A stretch of 64,000 bases of DNA from an uncultured Granulosicoccaceae bacterium (GCA_937923745.1 CALDUO010000070.1:113958-177957), one strand, 5' to 3'; shown: positions 53,310 through 63,282, counted from the stretch's first letter. The notes: generated from the sequence alone by a model not told the origin. Program-made: numbers and translations.

Positions 53310-55475
53310 TACAATAGACGGCGCACCTGACTGACTGACCGGCAGGGTGTTCAACGTTGCGGCCCCCGGTTCTGGTTCACTCGGTTCTGGTTCACCTGCC
53401 TCTGGCGCACCCGGTTCTGACACATCAGGGGTCCACTCTGCGGACGCCTGAGCGACAGCCAAACCATCCGTTTGACCGGTCAACGCAGCAGCTGCGACCA
53501 CCTCGGTATTGGACTGTGTAACCGCTGTGTCTGTCGAACTGTCCTGCTCTGATGCTCCGTCGTTGCCGTCAACCGCCCGTTGCACCAGGATCACCCAGTC
53601 TTCTTGCGGCGACATCGGCGGGTCCTCGATAAGCATGGCAACACGTGGCGTACCATCGCCGGTACTGATTAACTGATCCTGACCATAGAAACGACCGTCA
53701 CGCGGATTAAACCAACGCAGTGTGTAGGTGCCAGGCAGCACTGACAAAACACCACCAACATCTCCGACCGGCAAATACACAGCGTAGGTCTGACCGTCAT
53801 CCAGAAAAACCTGTACGTCACCCAAGGGTGTGCTGTCACCGTCAGCGCCCAGGGACACTGAGTAAGATGCCGACTGTGATGCGGGTAAGGTATGTAACGT
53901 GTCATCGGGTTGCATCAGCCAAAAGGGCAGGTGTGTTTGCATAAAGTCGCGGGCTATCCACATGTAACGGTACATCGCCTCGCGTGTACGAAAGTCTTCT
54001 GTGCGTATATCACCACCGAGCGGTAAGTTGTGATAACCAAAATACCATTCAAGGTTACCACCACTGAAATACACCGGATACAGTACAAGCTTTCTGAGTT
54101 CATTGGCATTGGTATCGGTCAGCCCGACCTGCGGTGCACCGATCTCATCCATATCAATCACCCAAGGCCAACCACTCTGTGCCGACTGCGCACGATAGCG
54201 CTCAACGAAGTCGTCACCGTTGCCAGGAGAGTATTGAATTGAGGTGATATCAAAAAGTGTATCGCCAAGGATGTCATCGTAAGCCTCTTCGGGACGATCA
54301 CGGCGCGTATGCACCGCAACAGGATGCTGTGCCCAATCCAATGCACGCAAGTACGTCGCAAAAGAACGATGACGCTCGGCGCCATAACGACTCTCTTCAC
54401 TGAGATTCCATTTCAGTGCAAGCAAATAACCAAACCGAGCGACCAGCTCACGGTAATACAGTTTTCGCTGCACACCGAGTTCGCCGTCATCGAGCCACGC
54501 CGTATTTAAAGGCTCCTGCTCCGCCAACACGATGTGCGCGGCGACATCCTTCTCCTGCATGTGATTGAGCACAAGGTTCCACTGATAGAGCTTGGATATA
54601 TCGTAATGGGTATTGTCGAAATCAGAACCCGAGCTACCGACAAACGGAAAAGTCTCCCGTCCGTCGCCACCGAGATTCATCGGCAGAAAATACAGGGAAT
54701 TCACACGTTCACTGGCAAGGTAATTCACCGCACCAATGATGGCACGACCTGATTCACCGGTAGCCGCGTTGAAGAAATCCGGATCACCTTCCACCCAATC
54801 GTCGACATGCGAGGGATACCGGTGCAAGCCACCTGTCAGACCTGCCGAACCGGCACCGCCCTTGTGGTCGATGGTGTTATCAAAGCCTGCAAATCCAAAG
54901 AAATTCTCCGGACTGTCTACACCACCTTTGACAAAATACGGACCGTCGGCGTGTTTCAGATAATGACTGCCATCATAGTCCAGTCTGCCCCAAGTCAGAA
55001 ATTTACCGGCGTCAGCTGACACGTCGGCGACATGAAAGGAACCGCTGAGCCCATCATCACCACCGCCTCTCGCAACCTGTATCCCTACTTGTGCCGGAAC
55101 AGGATCACCGGCATAGGGCGCAAGATTCACTGACACGTTGTCACCGGTGCGAAACGAAATGCGGTACGTCCATGTGCCCGTTTGATCCGGTGAGAAACGT
55201 ACCCGCCAGATACTGCCCTCGCCGTGGCCCTGACCGTTACCGGCAAAAAAACCCGGTACCCGATACTGTTGATCGGAAGGCCCCTGAAAGAGGACTTCAT
55301 AACGATAGTCAAGAAACGGATTGGGGTTGATGTCAGATTCTGCAAAAGACAATGGCGCGCTGTCCATCGTGACCGTCATCGGCGCCCATTTTTGTGGGTT
55401 GTCGGACACCGTCACATCGGCACATACAACCCATGGCACACACGTTAGCGCGACACCCACCCATCGTATCCACAT
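53253..55475 (-). CDS. secreted DUF5060-type glycoside hydrolase-like protein with C-terminal anchor
   Basis: From ATG 55475 the product has 740 residues with signal peptide MWIRWVGVALTCVPWVVCA. A beta-sandwich of DUF5060 type (about 35-135, with NPFLDYRYEVLFQGP and GTWTYRISFRT) precedes a TIM-barrel-like domain (about 150-520, with the WNLSEES acidic motif and WVIDMDEIG) and a C-terminal beta domain with LPGTYTLRWFNPRDG near 590. An acidic Pro/Glu linker leads to a final hydrophobic helix and basic tail (IVLLMLLVFGLKRKVRELWR), an anchor or sorting signal. A role in polysaccharide degradation at the cell surface is inferred; the substrate is unknown. Its 3' end overlaps the convergent GMC gene by 57 bases. 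Confidence 0.75.
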   Translation of the reverse strand: MWIRWVGVALTCVPWVVCADVTVSDNPQKWAPMTVTMDSAPLSFAESDINPNPFLDYRYEVLFQGPSDQQYRVPGFFAGNGQGHGEGSIWRVRFSPDQTGTWTYRISFRTGDNVSVNLAPYAGDPVPAQVGIQVARGGGDDGLSGSFHVADVSADAGKFLTWGRLDYDGSHYLKHADGPYFVKGGVDSPENFFGFAGFDNTIDHKGGAGSAGLTGGLHRYPSHVDDWVEGDPDFFNAATGESGRAIIGAVNYLASERVNSLYFLPMNLGGDGRETFPFVGSSGSDFDNTHYDISKLYQWNLVLNHMQEKDVAAHIVLAEQEPLNTAWLDDGELGVQRKLYYRELVARFGYLLALKWNLSEESRYGAERHRSFATYLRALDWAQHPVAVHTRRDRPEEAYDDILGDTLFDITSIQYSPGNGDDFVERYRAQSAQSGWPWVIDMDEIGAPQVGLTDTNANELRKLVLYPVYFSGGNLEWYFGYHNLPLGGDIRTEDFRTREAMYRYMWIARDFMQTHLPFWLMQPDDTLHTLPASQSASYSVSLGADGDSTPLGDVQVFLDDGQTYAVYLPVGDVGGVLSVLPGTYTLRWFNPRDGRFYGQDQLISTGDGTPRVAMLIEDPPMSPQEDWVILVQRAVDGNDGASEQDSSTDTAVTQSNTEVVAAAALTGQTDGLAVAQASAEWTPDVSEPGAPEAGEPEPSEPEPGAATLNTLPVSQSGAPSIVLLMLLVFGLKRKVRELWR

Positions 55476-55631
55476 GCCCCTGACCACCTCGCTAGCGATA
55501 TCAATACACACACACGCCTGTTGCGTATGACCTGACTCACTAGCGGCTGCACGAGGTGCGAAAGACGTTAACTGGTTGGAAAAGAGTTTATGTTTGCCCG
55601 ACGGTCATATTACCGTGGGCGCGGCATCGCA

Positions 55632-57182
55632 CTAAAAGTCTGTTTTAACGCCACCTTCGGCAATGCGCTGATCGACAAAAGCGTTGAGTGCTTCGAGGCG
55701 CGCCGGATCCATCGCAGGTTGTTCATACATTGCAAGGCGCTCTTTATAGACACGATTGGCCTTCTGCATGGCATCGGGTTGCCCGGCTTCAAACCAGCTC
55801 TCATAGTTACGCCAGTCACTGAGCACCGGTGCATAAAACGCATCACGATAACGCGCTTGTGTGTGTTCGGTACCAAAGAAATGTCCGGCTGGTCCAACCT
55901 CGGCAATAGCATCCAGCGCCAGAGCCTCCGGTGATACATCAAGTGGTGTCAGAAATTCTGCCACCATCTGTAACAGATCGATATCGAGCATGCATTTTTC
56001 AAACGAACAGCACAGCCCGCCCTCCATCCAACCCACACCGTGTTTGATTAAATTACCACCACCATTGATAGCGCCCCATAACGAAAACGTAGATTCATAG
56101 GCGGCCTGTGCATCGACCGTGTTCGCGGCACAGACGTTCGATGTGCGGTACGGAATACCGTAACGACGGGCCAGTTGCCCACCGGCCAACTGCGCTTTCA
56201 TATACTCCGGTGTACCGAACGCCGGTGATCCCGACTTCATATCTACGTTAGAGGTAAAACCGCCATAACCTGCCGGTGCACCGGGCCTGACCATTTGCGA
56301 AAATGCGAGAGCCGCCAACGCCTCTGCATTTTGCAGCACCAATGCGCCTGCAATCGTGACGGGTGCCATTGCGCCAGATAATGTGAACGGCGTGATAATC
56401 ACCGGCTGGCCCATCGAAGACATTTCGATGATGCCCTGCATCATGGGAATATCAAGCTGTAGCGGTGAATTGGTATTGATAATGGTGTACACCGCCGGAC
56501 AGTCTTTCATCTCGTCAGCGGTTAACCCCAATGCAATGCGTGTCATTTCAATTGCGTCGCGGTTACGGTCAGCGCCCAACGAATAAATGCAATAACTCTT
56601 GTCGGTCAGCGTAATCAGATCACGAATACACTCAAGATGCCTGACCGATGCATGCACATCGACAGGCTCTACCGGATACCCGCCATTGACATGAATAATG
56701 TTATGCAGTTGCGAGATTTTCAGAAAATTGCGATAGTCCTGTTGATTACCGGTTCTGCGTCCGTGATCTGCACACGAGGCATTAGGCGCACTTGCCATCA
56801 TCGAGAATACCAGGCCATCACCACCGAGTTGAACATTGTGCGCCGAGTTACGGGCATGCAGTGTGAATTCTGATGGCACTGTTTTGATGGACTGAAGAAT
56901 CAGCTCAGGATCAAACCGTACCCGCGTCTCGCCGTCAGTTACATCTGCACCCGCCTTTTTCATGATGGCGCGCGCACCGTCATGCAATACGTTCAAACCG
57001 GTGTCAGACAACACGCTCAAAGAAGCCAGATGTATGGCTTCCAGTTCGTCCTCTGACACTACATTCACAGGCGTCATACGGTGACGCAATTGCGTAAACG
57101 GTTTTTGATCGATGGTCGGTGTGGATGGTGCTGCTTTTCGGCCGCGTCGTCGCCGGGGTTTATCAGGTGTGCTGTCAGTCAT
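55632..57182 (-). CDS. MttB-family methyltransferase without pyrrolysine
   Basis: A TIM-barrel protein of the trimethylamine methyltransferase (MttB) superfamily, 516 residues. The frame is uninterrupted, with no amber codon, so it belongs to the non-pyrrolysine group. Characterised members of that group demethylate glycine betaine or other quaternary amines and pass the methyl group to a corrinoid protein. Recognisable blocks are MASAPNASCADHGRRTGNQQDYRNF, GQPVIITPFTLSGAMAPVT and the Gly-rich AINGGGNLIKHGVGWMEGGL. A basic N-terminal tail (RRRRGRKAAP) is unusual. No corrinoid protein is encoded in the window. It is coupled to thrC by an ATGA overlap. Confidence 0.85.
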   Translation of the reverse strand: MTDSTPDKPRRRRGRKAAPSTPTIDQKPFTQLRHRMTPVNVVSEDELEAIHLASLSVLSDTGLNVLHDGARAIMKKAGADVTDGETRVRFDPELILQSIKTVPSEFTLHARNSAHNVQLGGDGLVFSMMASAPNASCADHGRRTGNQQDYRNFLKISQLHNIIHVNGGYPVEPVDVHASVRHLECIRDLITLTDKSYCIYSLGADRNRDAIEMTRIALGLTADEMKDCPAVYTIINTNSPLQLDIPMMQGIIEMSSMGQPVIITPFTLSGAMAPVTIAGALVLQNAEALAALAFSQMVRPGAPAGYGGFTSNVDMKSGSPAFGTPEYMKAQLAGGQLARRYGIPYRTSNVCAANTVDAQAAYESTFSLWGAINGGGNLIKHGVGWMEGGLCCSFEKCMLDIDLLQMVAEFLTPLDVSPEALALDAIAEVGPAGHFFGTEHTQARYRDAFYAPVLSDWRNYESWFEAGQPDAMQKANRVYKERLAMYEQPAMDPARLEALNAFVDQRIAEGGVKTDF

Positions 57183-58570
57183 GTTGATAACACTGTGCGG
57201 ATATGCTGTTGCAAAAATATTAAGTCAGCCGGTGCCTGCCCGAAGTGCTCCTCGGCCGCCATAATATGGCTGACCCGCGACGGCAATTCAGGGTGCACAC
57301 CGGTTGCACTGTTCACGGCATCCGGAAACTTCGCCGGATGTGCGGTTGCCAGCACAATCATTGGCGTGTCGGGGCGCCTGGCATCACGGGCAACCGAGGT
57401 ACCGATAGCAGAGTGAGGATCAATCAGGTAAGCACTCTGCTGATACAAACGATGCATCTCGGCACGCGTTTGCTCGTCGGTCAGACTACCTGCCTGAAAT
57501 AAGGTCGACAGCGAAGCATACTGATCTGCTGACACCGAAAACTTACCGGTTGCCGAAAACGACTCCATCCACTGTCGCACGGTTGACGCATCACGGCCGG
57601 TCATTTCAAACAATAGTCGTTCGAAATTACTGGACACCTGGATGTCCATGCTGGGCGTGATACTGGGCGTGACCTCGTTGGCAGCCATCGTGCCACTGGC
57701 AAAAAACCGGGTCAGAATGTCATTCGTATTGGACCCCACCACAAACTGCTCGACAGGCAAGCCCATTTCCCGCGCGACGACACCAGCGAACACGTTACCG
57801 AAGTTGCCGCTCGGCACGGCAAACGACACTGTCCGCTGCGGGGCACCCAGAGATAGCGCAGCATGAAAATAATAAACCACCTGCGCCGCAACGCGTGCCC
57901 AGTTAATGGAGTTGACTGCAGACAATGACATCTCATCACGAAAGGCCGCATCATTAAACATGGACTTTACGAGGCGCTGACAATCATCGAAATCGCCATC
58001 AACTGCAATGTTATGAATATTTGCATCGGTCACTGTGGTCATTTGGCGACGCTGCACGTCAGAGACTCGCCCGGCAGGGTGCAGCATAAACAACTCCACT
58101 TGGGAGAGCCCGCGTACAGCCTCGATTGCAGCAGACCCCGTGTCACCGGAGGTTGCTCCGACAATCACGCGGCGCTCGCCGCTCTTGAGTAACACGTGAT
58201 CGAACAGCTGCCCCAGAAACTGCAACGCAAAATCCTTGAATGCGAGCGTTGGTCCGTGAAAGAGTTCGAGTATCCACTGGTTATGATCCAGCTGAACCAA
58301 CGGCGCTTTGGCCGGATGCGCAAAGTCGGCGTAGGCACGTGATGCCATGGCGCCCAGGTCTTCGCGGCTAATCGTGTCACCGGTAAACAACGCCATGACT
58401 TCAACCGATAACGCCACGTAGTCGAGCGACCGCCATGCAAGCATTTGCTCTGCACTGACCACCGGCCATTGCTCCGGCACATACAGTCCGCCATCACTGG
58501 CTAATCCGGTGGTCAGGGCCTCGTTAAATGACAATGTTGGCGCTTGACCACGCGTGCTAACGTAATTCAC
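57179..58570 (-). CDS. thrC: threonine synthase
   Basis: A PLP enzyme converting O-phosphohomoserine to threonine. It has 463 residues, the length of the longer class. MNYVSTRG and SDGGLYVPEQWP open the chain, the PLP lysine is K112 in TLAFKDFALQF, and GATSGDTGSAAIEA forms the phosphate loop. No hom or thrB is adjacent; the downstream partner is the MttB-type gene. Either thrC simply lost its usual neighbours or this paralogue serves a different phospho-amino-acid elimination. The sequence supports true threonine synthase. Confidence 0.92.
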   Translation of the reverse strand: MNYVSTRGQAPTLSFNEALTTGLASDGGLYVPEQWPVVSAEQMLAWRSLDYVALSVEVMALFTGDTISREDLGAMASRAYADFAHPAKAPLVQLDHNQWILELFHGPTLAFKDFALQFLGQLFDHVLLKSGERRVIVGATSGDTGSAAIEAVRGLSQVELFMLHPAGRVSDVQRRQMTTVTDANIHNIAVDGDFDDCQRLVKSMFNDAAFRDEMSLSAVNSINWARVAAQVVYYFHAALSLGAPQRTVSFAVPSGNFGNVFAGVVAREMGLPVEQFVVGSNTNDILTRFFASGTMAANEVTPSITPSMDIQVSSNFERLLFEMTGRDASTVRQWMESFSATGKFSVSADQYASLSTLFQAGSLTDEQTRAEMHRLYQQSAYLIDPHSAIGTSVARDARRPDTPMIVLATAHPAKFPDAVNSATGVHPELPSRVSHIMAAEEHFGQAPADLIFLQQHIRTVLST

Positions 58571-58934
58571 AAGTTAGATTCCTGTATCCAGAATGTCTAA
58601 AAGGTAGTGGGTAATCAGGGCTCTTGTGACAGTCACACAAGGGTATCCAACGGACAGCCCGACACAGACACCGCGACAAAGGTCTGTGGACACCACGAAT
58701 TCTACCAGTTAGCAGCTCTCGCGGTAAAAACAGATAGTGTGCAGCACCACACACCCGCATGTCGCAGATACCAAAACTGATCGGTGCCCGACGGGCGACA
58801 CCGTTCGTAAACTTCCATAGTATGGCTATTAAGAGAATTAGTCAGGCTGCAGTACTCCAAGAGTAACTGCAGTCGGTCCGTAAGGGAGGCCCGCGAGGGC
58901 TCGTAGGCACAAACTGTGAGATGCAGCGGATAAG
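58571..58934. promoter_or_regulatory. divergent control region with structured leader
   Basis: This region separates thrC (-) from the DMGDH-like gene (+). On the + side it holds a cggt-gccc-gac-gggc hairpin near 58780-58803, a strong hairpin ctgcagt-actc/gagt-actgcag at 58847-58872, and a GCCC-GCGA-GGGC tetraloop hairpin at 58889-58900, all before the start codon. I checked it for a glycine riboswitch pattern and did not find one. An ATG at 58921 opens an 8-codon frame whose TGA overlaps the ATG at 58944. Confidence 0.4.
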
Positions 58935-61514
58935 ATGCAACCGATGAAAAGTCAGGCTCAAGTGGTGGTCATTGGCGGCGGTGTGGTCGGGTGCTCGGTG
59001 TTATATCACCTTGCCCGCGAGGGCTGGACCGATGCCCTGCTTATTGAACGCTCGGAACTGACCTCCGGGTCATCCTGGCATGCGGCCGGCGGATTTCACA
59101 CGCTAAACGGTGATCCGAACGTTGCGCGCCTGCAAGCCTATACCGTCTCGTTGTACAAAGAACTGGAAGCCCTCTCCGGTCAGTCGTGCGGATTGCATCT
59201 GACCGGTGGCGTGATGATGGCAGACTCAGCCGAGCGAATGGACTTTCTGCGCTATACACAGGCAACCGGCCGCGCGCTGGGCATGGAAACCGAGATCATC
59301 ACACCATCTGAAGCACAGGCAATGTTCCCGTTGATGGACGCATCGCAGTTTGTCGGTGCCCTGTGGGATCCGGTGGAAGGACACCTTGACCCCTCCGGCA
59401 CCACGCACGCATATGCCAAGGCGGCACAGGCACTGGGCGCGACGATTCAATTGCGTAATCCGGTCATCGATATCACACAGGCACCCGACGGCACGTGGGC
59501 CATCCATACCGAACAAGGTACCGTCATCACGGAACACGTCGTGAATGCCGGCGGCCTCTGGGCGCGTGAAATAGGTCGTATGGTTGGCCTGGAGCTTCCG
59601 GTATTGGCTATGGAACACATGTACCTGTTGACCGATACCCTGCCAGAGGTGGTTGAATTTAACGAATCATCCGGTCGCGAGTTGGTCGGTGTGATTGATT
59701 TTAAGGGCGAGATCTATACGCGCCAGGAGCGCCAGGGGCTGCTGCTCGGCACGTATGAAAAAGCCTGCAAACCATGGTCACCGGTCACAACACCGTGGGA
59801 TTTTGGACACGAGCTGTTGGCACCGGATCTTGATCGAATAGCACCGTCGCTGGAAACCGGGTTCACACACTTTCCGGCCTTTGCCAACGCTGGCATCAAA
59901 CAAACCATCAATGGTCCGTTTACCTTTGCACCGGATGGTAATCCGTTGGTGGGTCCGGTACAGGGTCTGACCAACTTCTGGAGTGCCTGCGCCGTCATGG
60001 CAGGGTTTAGTCAGGGCGGCGGCGTCGGACTGGTACTTGCCAACTGGATGATTCACGGTGATCCCGGTCACGATGTGTTCGGCATGGACGTCGCACGATT
60101 TGGTGACTACACCACACTGCGTTACACCAACGCCAAAGTGCGGGAAAACTACTCAAGGCGATTCAGCATTCGGTTTCCGAACGAGGAGCTTCCCGCTGGC
60201 AGACCGGCTCAGACCACGCCGCTGTATGACATCATGGTCCGCGACAATCATGCGGTGATGGGTGACACCTGGGGACTCGAGACACCACTCTGGTTTGCTG
60301 CCAACGAAGACGCAGCACAGGATGTCCTGTCGTTTCACCGCTCGAACGATTTCGATGCCATCAGCGCAGAGGCCCGCGGTGTGACAGAACGTGTGGGTGT
60401 GACCGAAATTGCCAATTTTGCCAAATACCGCATCACCGGCTCTGGCGCCGAAGATTGGCTGAATCGTCTGATGACCAACACCATGCCCGAGCCCGACCAC
60501 CTCTGTTTGACGCCGATGCTGAATGAGCGCGGGAAACTCATTGGCGATTTCACCGTCGCTAACGCCGGCACAACGGGCAATGGCGCTGGAATTGGCCGCT
60601 ACCTGATGTGGGGATCTTCTGCAGCGCAAATTTACCATCAGCGCTGGTTTGAGCAACACTTGCCCAGGGACGGCTCGGTAGGCATCGAGCGATTGGGTCA
60701 GGCACTGGTGGGCCTGTCGGTCGCTGGCCCCCTGTCCCGTCAGCTGCTGCAGCAGTTGGTCGATTTTCCGGTGGACAACGCGGCGTTCGGGTTTATGCAG
60801 TACCGCGAAGCGGATGTTGCCGGTTGCCCGTGCCACATAAACCGTCTGTCGTACACCGGTGAGTTGGGGTATGAACTGTGGATGGAGCCAGCCTACGAAC
60901 GGCAAGTCTATCTCGCCATCAAAACAGCGGGGCAGCCACTGGGCGTGATCGATTTTGGAATGCGGGCGCTACTGTCCATGCGACTCGAAAAAAACTTTCC
61001 GACATGGTTCGCAGAATTGCGCCCCCTCTACGGGCCGTATGAAGCCGCCATGGATCGTTTTGTCAAAGTGGACAAGCCGGCGTTCATAGGGCGCGAAGCA
61101 GCTGCTGCAGAGCGCACACAGGGGCCAAAGCTCCAGCGCGTGTTGTTCTCCGTTGAGACGGACATGACCGATGTGATGGGGGATGAACCGATATGGGTTA
61201 ACACCGGCCAAAGTTTCGACAGCGCGATTACCGCCCCACACGGCTTTGGTGCCGACCGTTTTGACAATACCGGTAAACTTTGCCCTCGTGTAAACGGTCA
61301 GACAGAGGGTGATTGGCACGTTGCGGGCTGGGTCACCTCGGGCGGTTATGGCCACCGCGTCGGAATGAGCCTTGCCCAGGCTTACGTGCCTGCGTCATTG
61401 GTACAGCAGTCACACAGCGTTTCATTTAGTATTGAGATACTCGGGAATCGTTGTGCGGCAACGTTACTTCACGAGCCACCGTTTGACCCGGGTGGTCAGC
61501 GTATGAGGACGTAA
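58935..61514 (+). CDS. dimethylglycine/sarcosine dehydrogenase-like flavoprotein with GcvT domain
   Basis: An 859-residue two-domain enzyme. Residues 1-420 are a DAO-type FAD domain with VVIGGGVVGCSVLYHLAREG (10-29) and SSWHAAG (46-52), in which H49 corresponds to the histidine that carries covalent FAD in dimethylglycine dehydrogenase. Residues about 440-855 are a GcvT-like aminomethyltransferase domain that in this family passes the released one-carbon unit to tetrahydrofolate (YRITGSGAEDWLNRLMTN, LSYTGELGYELWM, GMRALLSMRLEKNFPTW). The likely reaction is oxidative N-demethylation of dimethylglycine, sarcosine or a related amine. ATG 58944 is an alternative start. Together with the MttB-type gene it points to methylated-amine catabolism. 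Confidence 0.9.
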   Translation: MQPMKSQAQVVVIGGGVVGCSVLYHLAREGWTDALLIERSELTSGSSWHAAGGFHTLNGDPNVARLQAYTVSLYKELEALSGQSCGLHLTGGVMMADSAERMDFLRYTQATGRALGMETEIITPSEAQAMFPLMDASQFVGALWDPVEGHLDPSGTTHAYAKAAQALGATIQLRNPVIDITQAPDGTWAIHTEQGTVITEHVVNAGGLWAREIGRMVGLELPVLAMEHMYLLTDTLPEVVEFNESSGRELVGVIDFKGEIYTRQERQGLLLGTYEKACKPWSPVTTPWDFGHELLAPDLDRIAPSLETGFTHFPAFANAGIKQTINGPFTFAPDGNPLVGPVQGLTNFWSACAVMAGFSQGGGVGLVLANWMIHGDPGHDVFGMDVARFGDYTTLRYTNAKVRENYSRRFSIRFPNEELPAGRPAQTTPLYDIMVRDNHAVMGDTWGLETPLWFAANEDAAQDVLSFHRSNDFDAISAEARGVTERVGVTEIANFAKYRITGSGAEDWLNRLMTNTMPEPDHLCLTPMLNERGKLIGDFTVANAGTTGNGAGIGRYLMWGSSAAQIYHQRWFEQHLPRDGSVGIERLGQALVGLSVAGPLSRQLLQQLVDFPVDNAAFGFMQYREADVAGCPCHINRLSYTGELGYELWMEPAYERQVYLAIKTAGQPLGVIDFGMRALLSMRLEKNFPTWFAELRPLYGPYEAAMDRFVKVDKPAFIGREAAAAERTQGPKLQRVLFSVETDMTDVMGDEPIWVNTGQSFDSAITAPHGFGADRFDNTGKLCPRVNGQTEGDWHVAGWVTSGGYGHRVGMSLAQAYVPASLVQQSHSVSFSIEILGNRCAATLLHEPPFDPGGQRMRT

Positions 61515-61521
61515 CCCATTT

Positions 61522-63282
61522 ATGTTCAATTCATCGCATCAGACAACAGCGACATGTAGCCCTTTGGTTACACTGCCGACCATGCGCGACCCGAACGACA
61601 TCATGACGCTCGAGCGTATGGGTGCGTTTCATCAGTCTCGCCTGAGTTTTCTGCGCGTACTGCTCCGGCGTCTGCGCAACCACAACTGGACCTTCTCCCG
61701 CCCGTCGTTCGATATAAAAAACGACGGCACCGGCACCGCAACCTATCGGGCAACGGGTCCCGACAGAACCTACACATTGGTTGTTTTCGCCCATGATCTA
61801 CCGGCGTCCAAACGCTCTGATCGCGTCATTGCCGACGCTTGGGATGCAACCTTTACGCTGTTTGACGGTATCCCTGATGACCAGGACATTGAGCGACTGC
61901 GACAGTCCGTACCCAAACAGGAAGCTGGCCGACTCGAACCAACAGAACTGACATTATCCCGCGCCAATCGATCAGTACGCATGTTTGAATACGTGGTCGA
62001 GTGCCTTGCCGAGGGCAATCAGCCTGATGCGTCTGTCATTGACTCGGTCGGTTATTTAATGCGCACCACGGCTGTGTACGGCTCCGGAAAATTCGGCGCA
62101 GCAGACCGCGCGCAATGGGCTGACAGGCCCGAGTTTGTGGGGTCGTTTCAGCCCGAGCTGTTAACGGTATGGCTGATACGCAGCTTCACCCTTGATCTGG
62201 TTGAACACCTCGCCCGTGTGCGCAACGCCGCAACAGCGGTAAACCTCGAGCCCCGGTTACGTCGGCGGTTTGGTGTCGGCAATTCCACCGGGCTGGGCAT
62301 GGCACCTTTTCTGATCAACCACCCGCGCTTGATACATCACTGGATTCACGCGCGTGAAAAAGCACTGCTGCTTGTCCGGCAAAGACCAACAGCCACAGCG
62401 CACGAACAGCAGTTGTTTATCACGTTGTTAGAACGGTCATCGGTCATGGCCAACAACTGGAACACCGAGCATCCACTGCAGGCGCCCAAGGTGGCAACAC
62501 TGCGCCAGCAACTGACACAGGTCATTCATCATCTGCACACAACACCGCTGACCACCACTGCGCAACCATGGCACCAGTTGCTGTTATGGTCTGAGAAAAA
62601 CGTATCAACCGAGGCGCAGGAGTTGCTGGTGTCACTCGTGCTTGAACCATTCCCGACCGTGGTAGACGAACTCGCCAATGACATGTCGTGTGACGAGACG
62701 ATACCCGCTCCCATTCACGGACAACAACGACTGAGCGACTTACTCCGCGCAATTAACACCCATTACCGATGGATAAACGATATCGACTTTGAGCAGCCAA
62801 ACGCGACGGCGCGTGTCTGGTATGTCTCACAAGAAAAACTCGAACCCCGTCTCGGTGATCGCCACGATCCGGCCAATCCAGACCCGTTTGAACAATACGA
62901 ACAGCCGCTGCAACCCGGACGCGATGTCAAACAGCTACAAAAACACTTACAGCAGCAAGTAAAAAAATCATCACAGCGAGCGACTGTTGCGAACTTGTTA
63001 CTGAGTCACCCGGAATTCAGGCAAGCCGTCAGACGCGTACAACTGCTCGAGACAATGCCGTATGCCGAGATTCGGGACAACACGATCGGCAGCGCCATGT
63101 TACCGATCGACCTGCTACGCTGTAAGCTTTCTTTCTTCGGTGCCACCCATTTTGACCCACGCTCCGATCGCTGGGTGCGTATCACCCTGTTTCAGGGTGC
63201 ACCGTTTCCGGAAGAGCTTGCAACGCTTGATCCTGATGACACCGCCTACCCGCCGCTGCCCGCCGAACGTCTGTCATGTTGA
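61522..63282 (+). CDS. conserved-looking protein of unknown function
   Basis: A soluble protein of 586 residues without signal peptide or membrane segment, rich in Arg, His and Gln. I do not recognise it. It has an alpha/beta N-terminal part (about 40-130, with TYTLVVFAHDLPASKRSDRVIA), a mid region with RFGVGNSTGLGMAPFLINHPRLIHHW (about 250-275), and a helical C-terminal part. The GNSTGLGMAPF motif with a nearby HPRLIHHW could form a ligand site, but that is only an observation. It follows the DMGDH-like gene by 7 bases and precedes a DUF3726-like gene by 46 bases, so the three are probably one operon. ATG 61582 is an alternative start. Confidence 0.8.
   Translation: MFNSSHQTTATCSPLVTLPTMRDPNDIMTLERMGAFHQSRLSFLRVLLRRLRNHNWTFSRPSFDIKNDGTGTATYRATGPDRTYTLVVFAHDLPASKRSDRVIADAWDATFTLFDGIPDDQDIERLRQSVPKQEAGRLEPTELTLSRANRSVRMFEYVVECLAEGNQPDASVIDSVGYLMRTTAVYGSGKFGAADRAQWADRPEFVGSFQPELLTVWLIRSFTLDLVEHLARVRNAATAVNLEPRLRRRFGVGNSTGLGMAPFLINHPRLIHHWIHAREKALLLVRQRPTATAHEQQLFITLLERSSVMANNWNTEHPLQAPKVATLRQQLTQVIHHLHTTPLTTTAQPWHQLLLWSEKNVSTEAQELLVSLVLEPFPTVVDELANDMSCDETIPAPIHGQQRLSDLLRAINTHYRWINDIDFEQPNATARVWYVSQEKLEPRLGDRHDPANPDPFEQYEQPLQPGRDVKQLQKHLQQQVKKSSQRATVANLLLSHPEFRQAVRRVQLLETMPYAEIRDNTIGSAMLPIDLLRCKLSFFGATHFDPRSDRWVRITLFQGAPFPEELATLDPDDTAYPPLPAERLSC

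Noticed and set aside
55632..57182. Pyrrolysine-containing trimethylamine methyltransferase
   Set aside because: The frame reads through to its normal end with no internal amber codon, so no pyrrolysine is encoded.
58623..58641. CRP-type binding site (TGTGA/TCACA)
   Set aside because: The half-sites are separated by 3 bases instead of the required 6.
58841..58934. Glycine riboswitch upstream of the DMGDH/GcvT gene
   Set aside because: The conserved glycine-aptamer core is not present; only unrelated hairpins were found.
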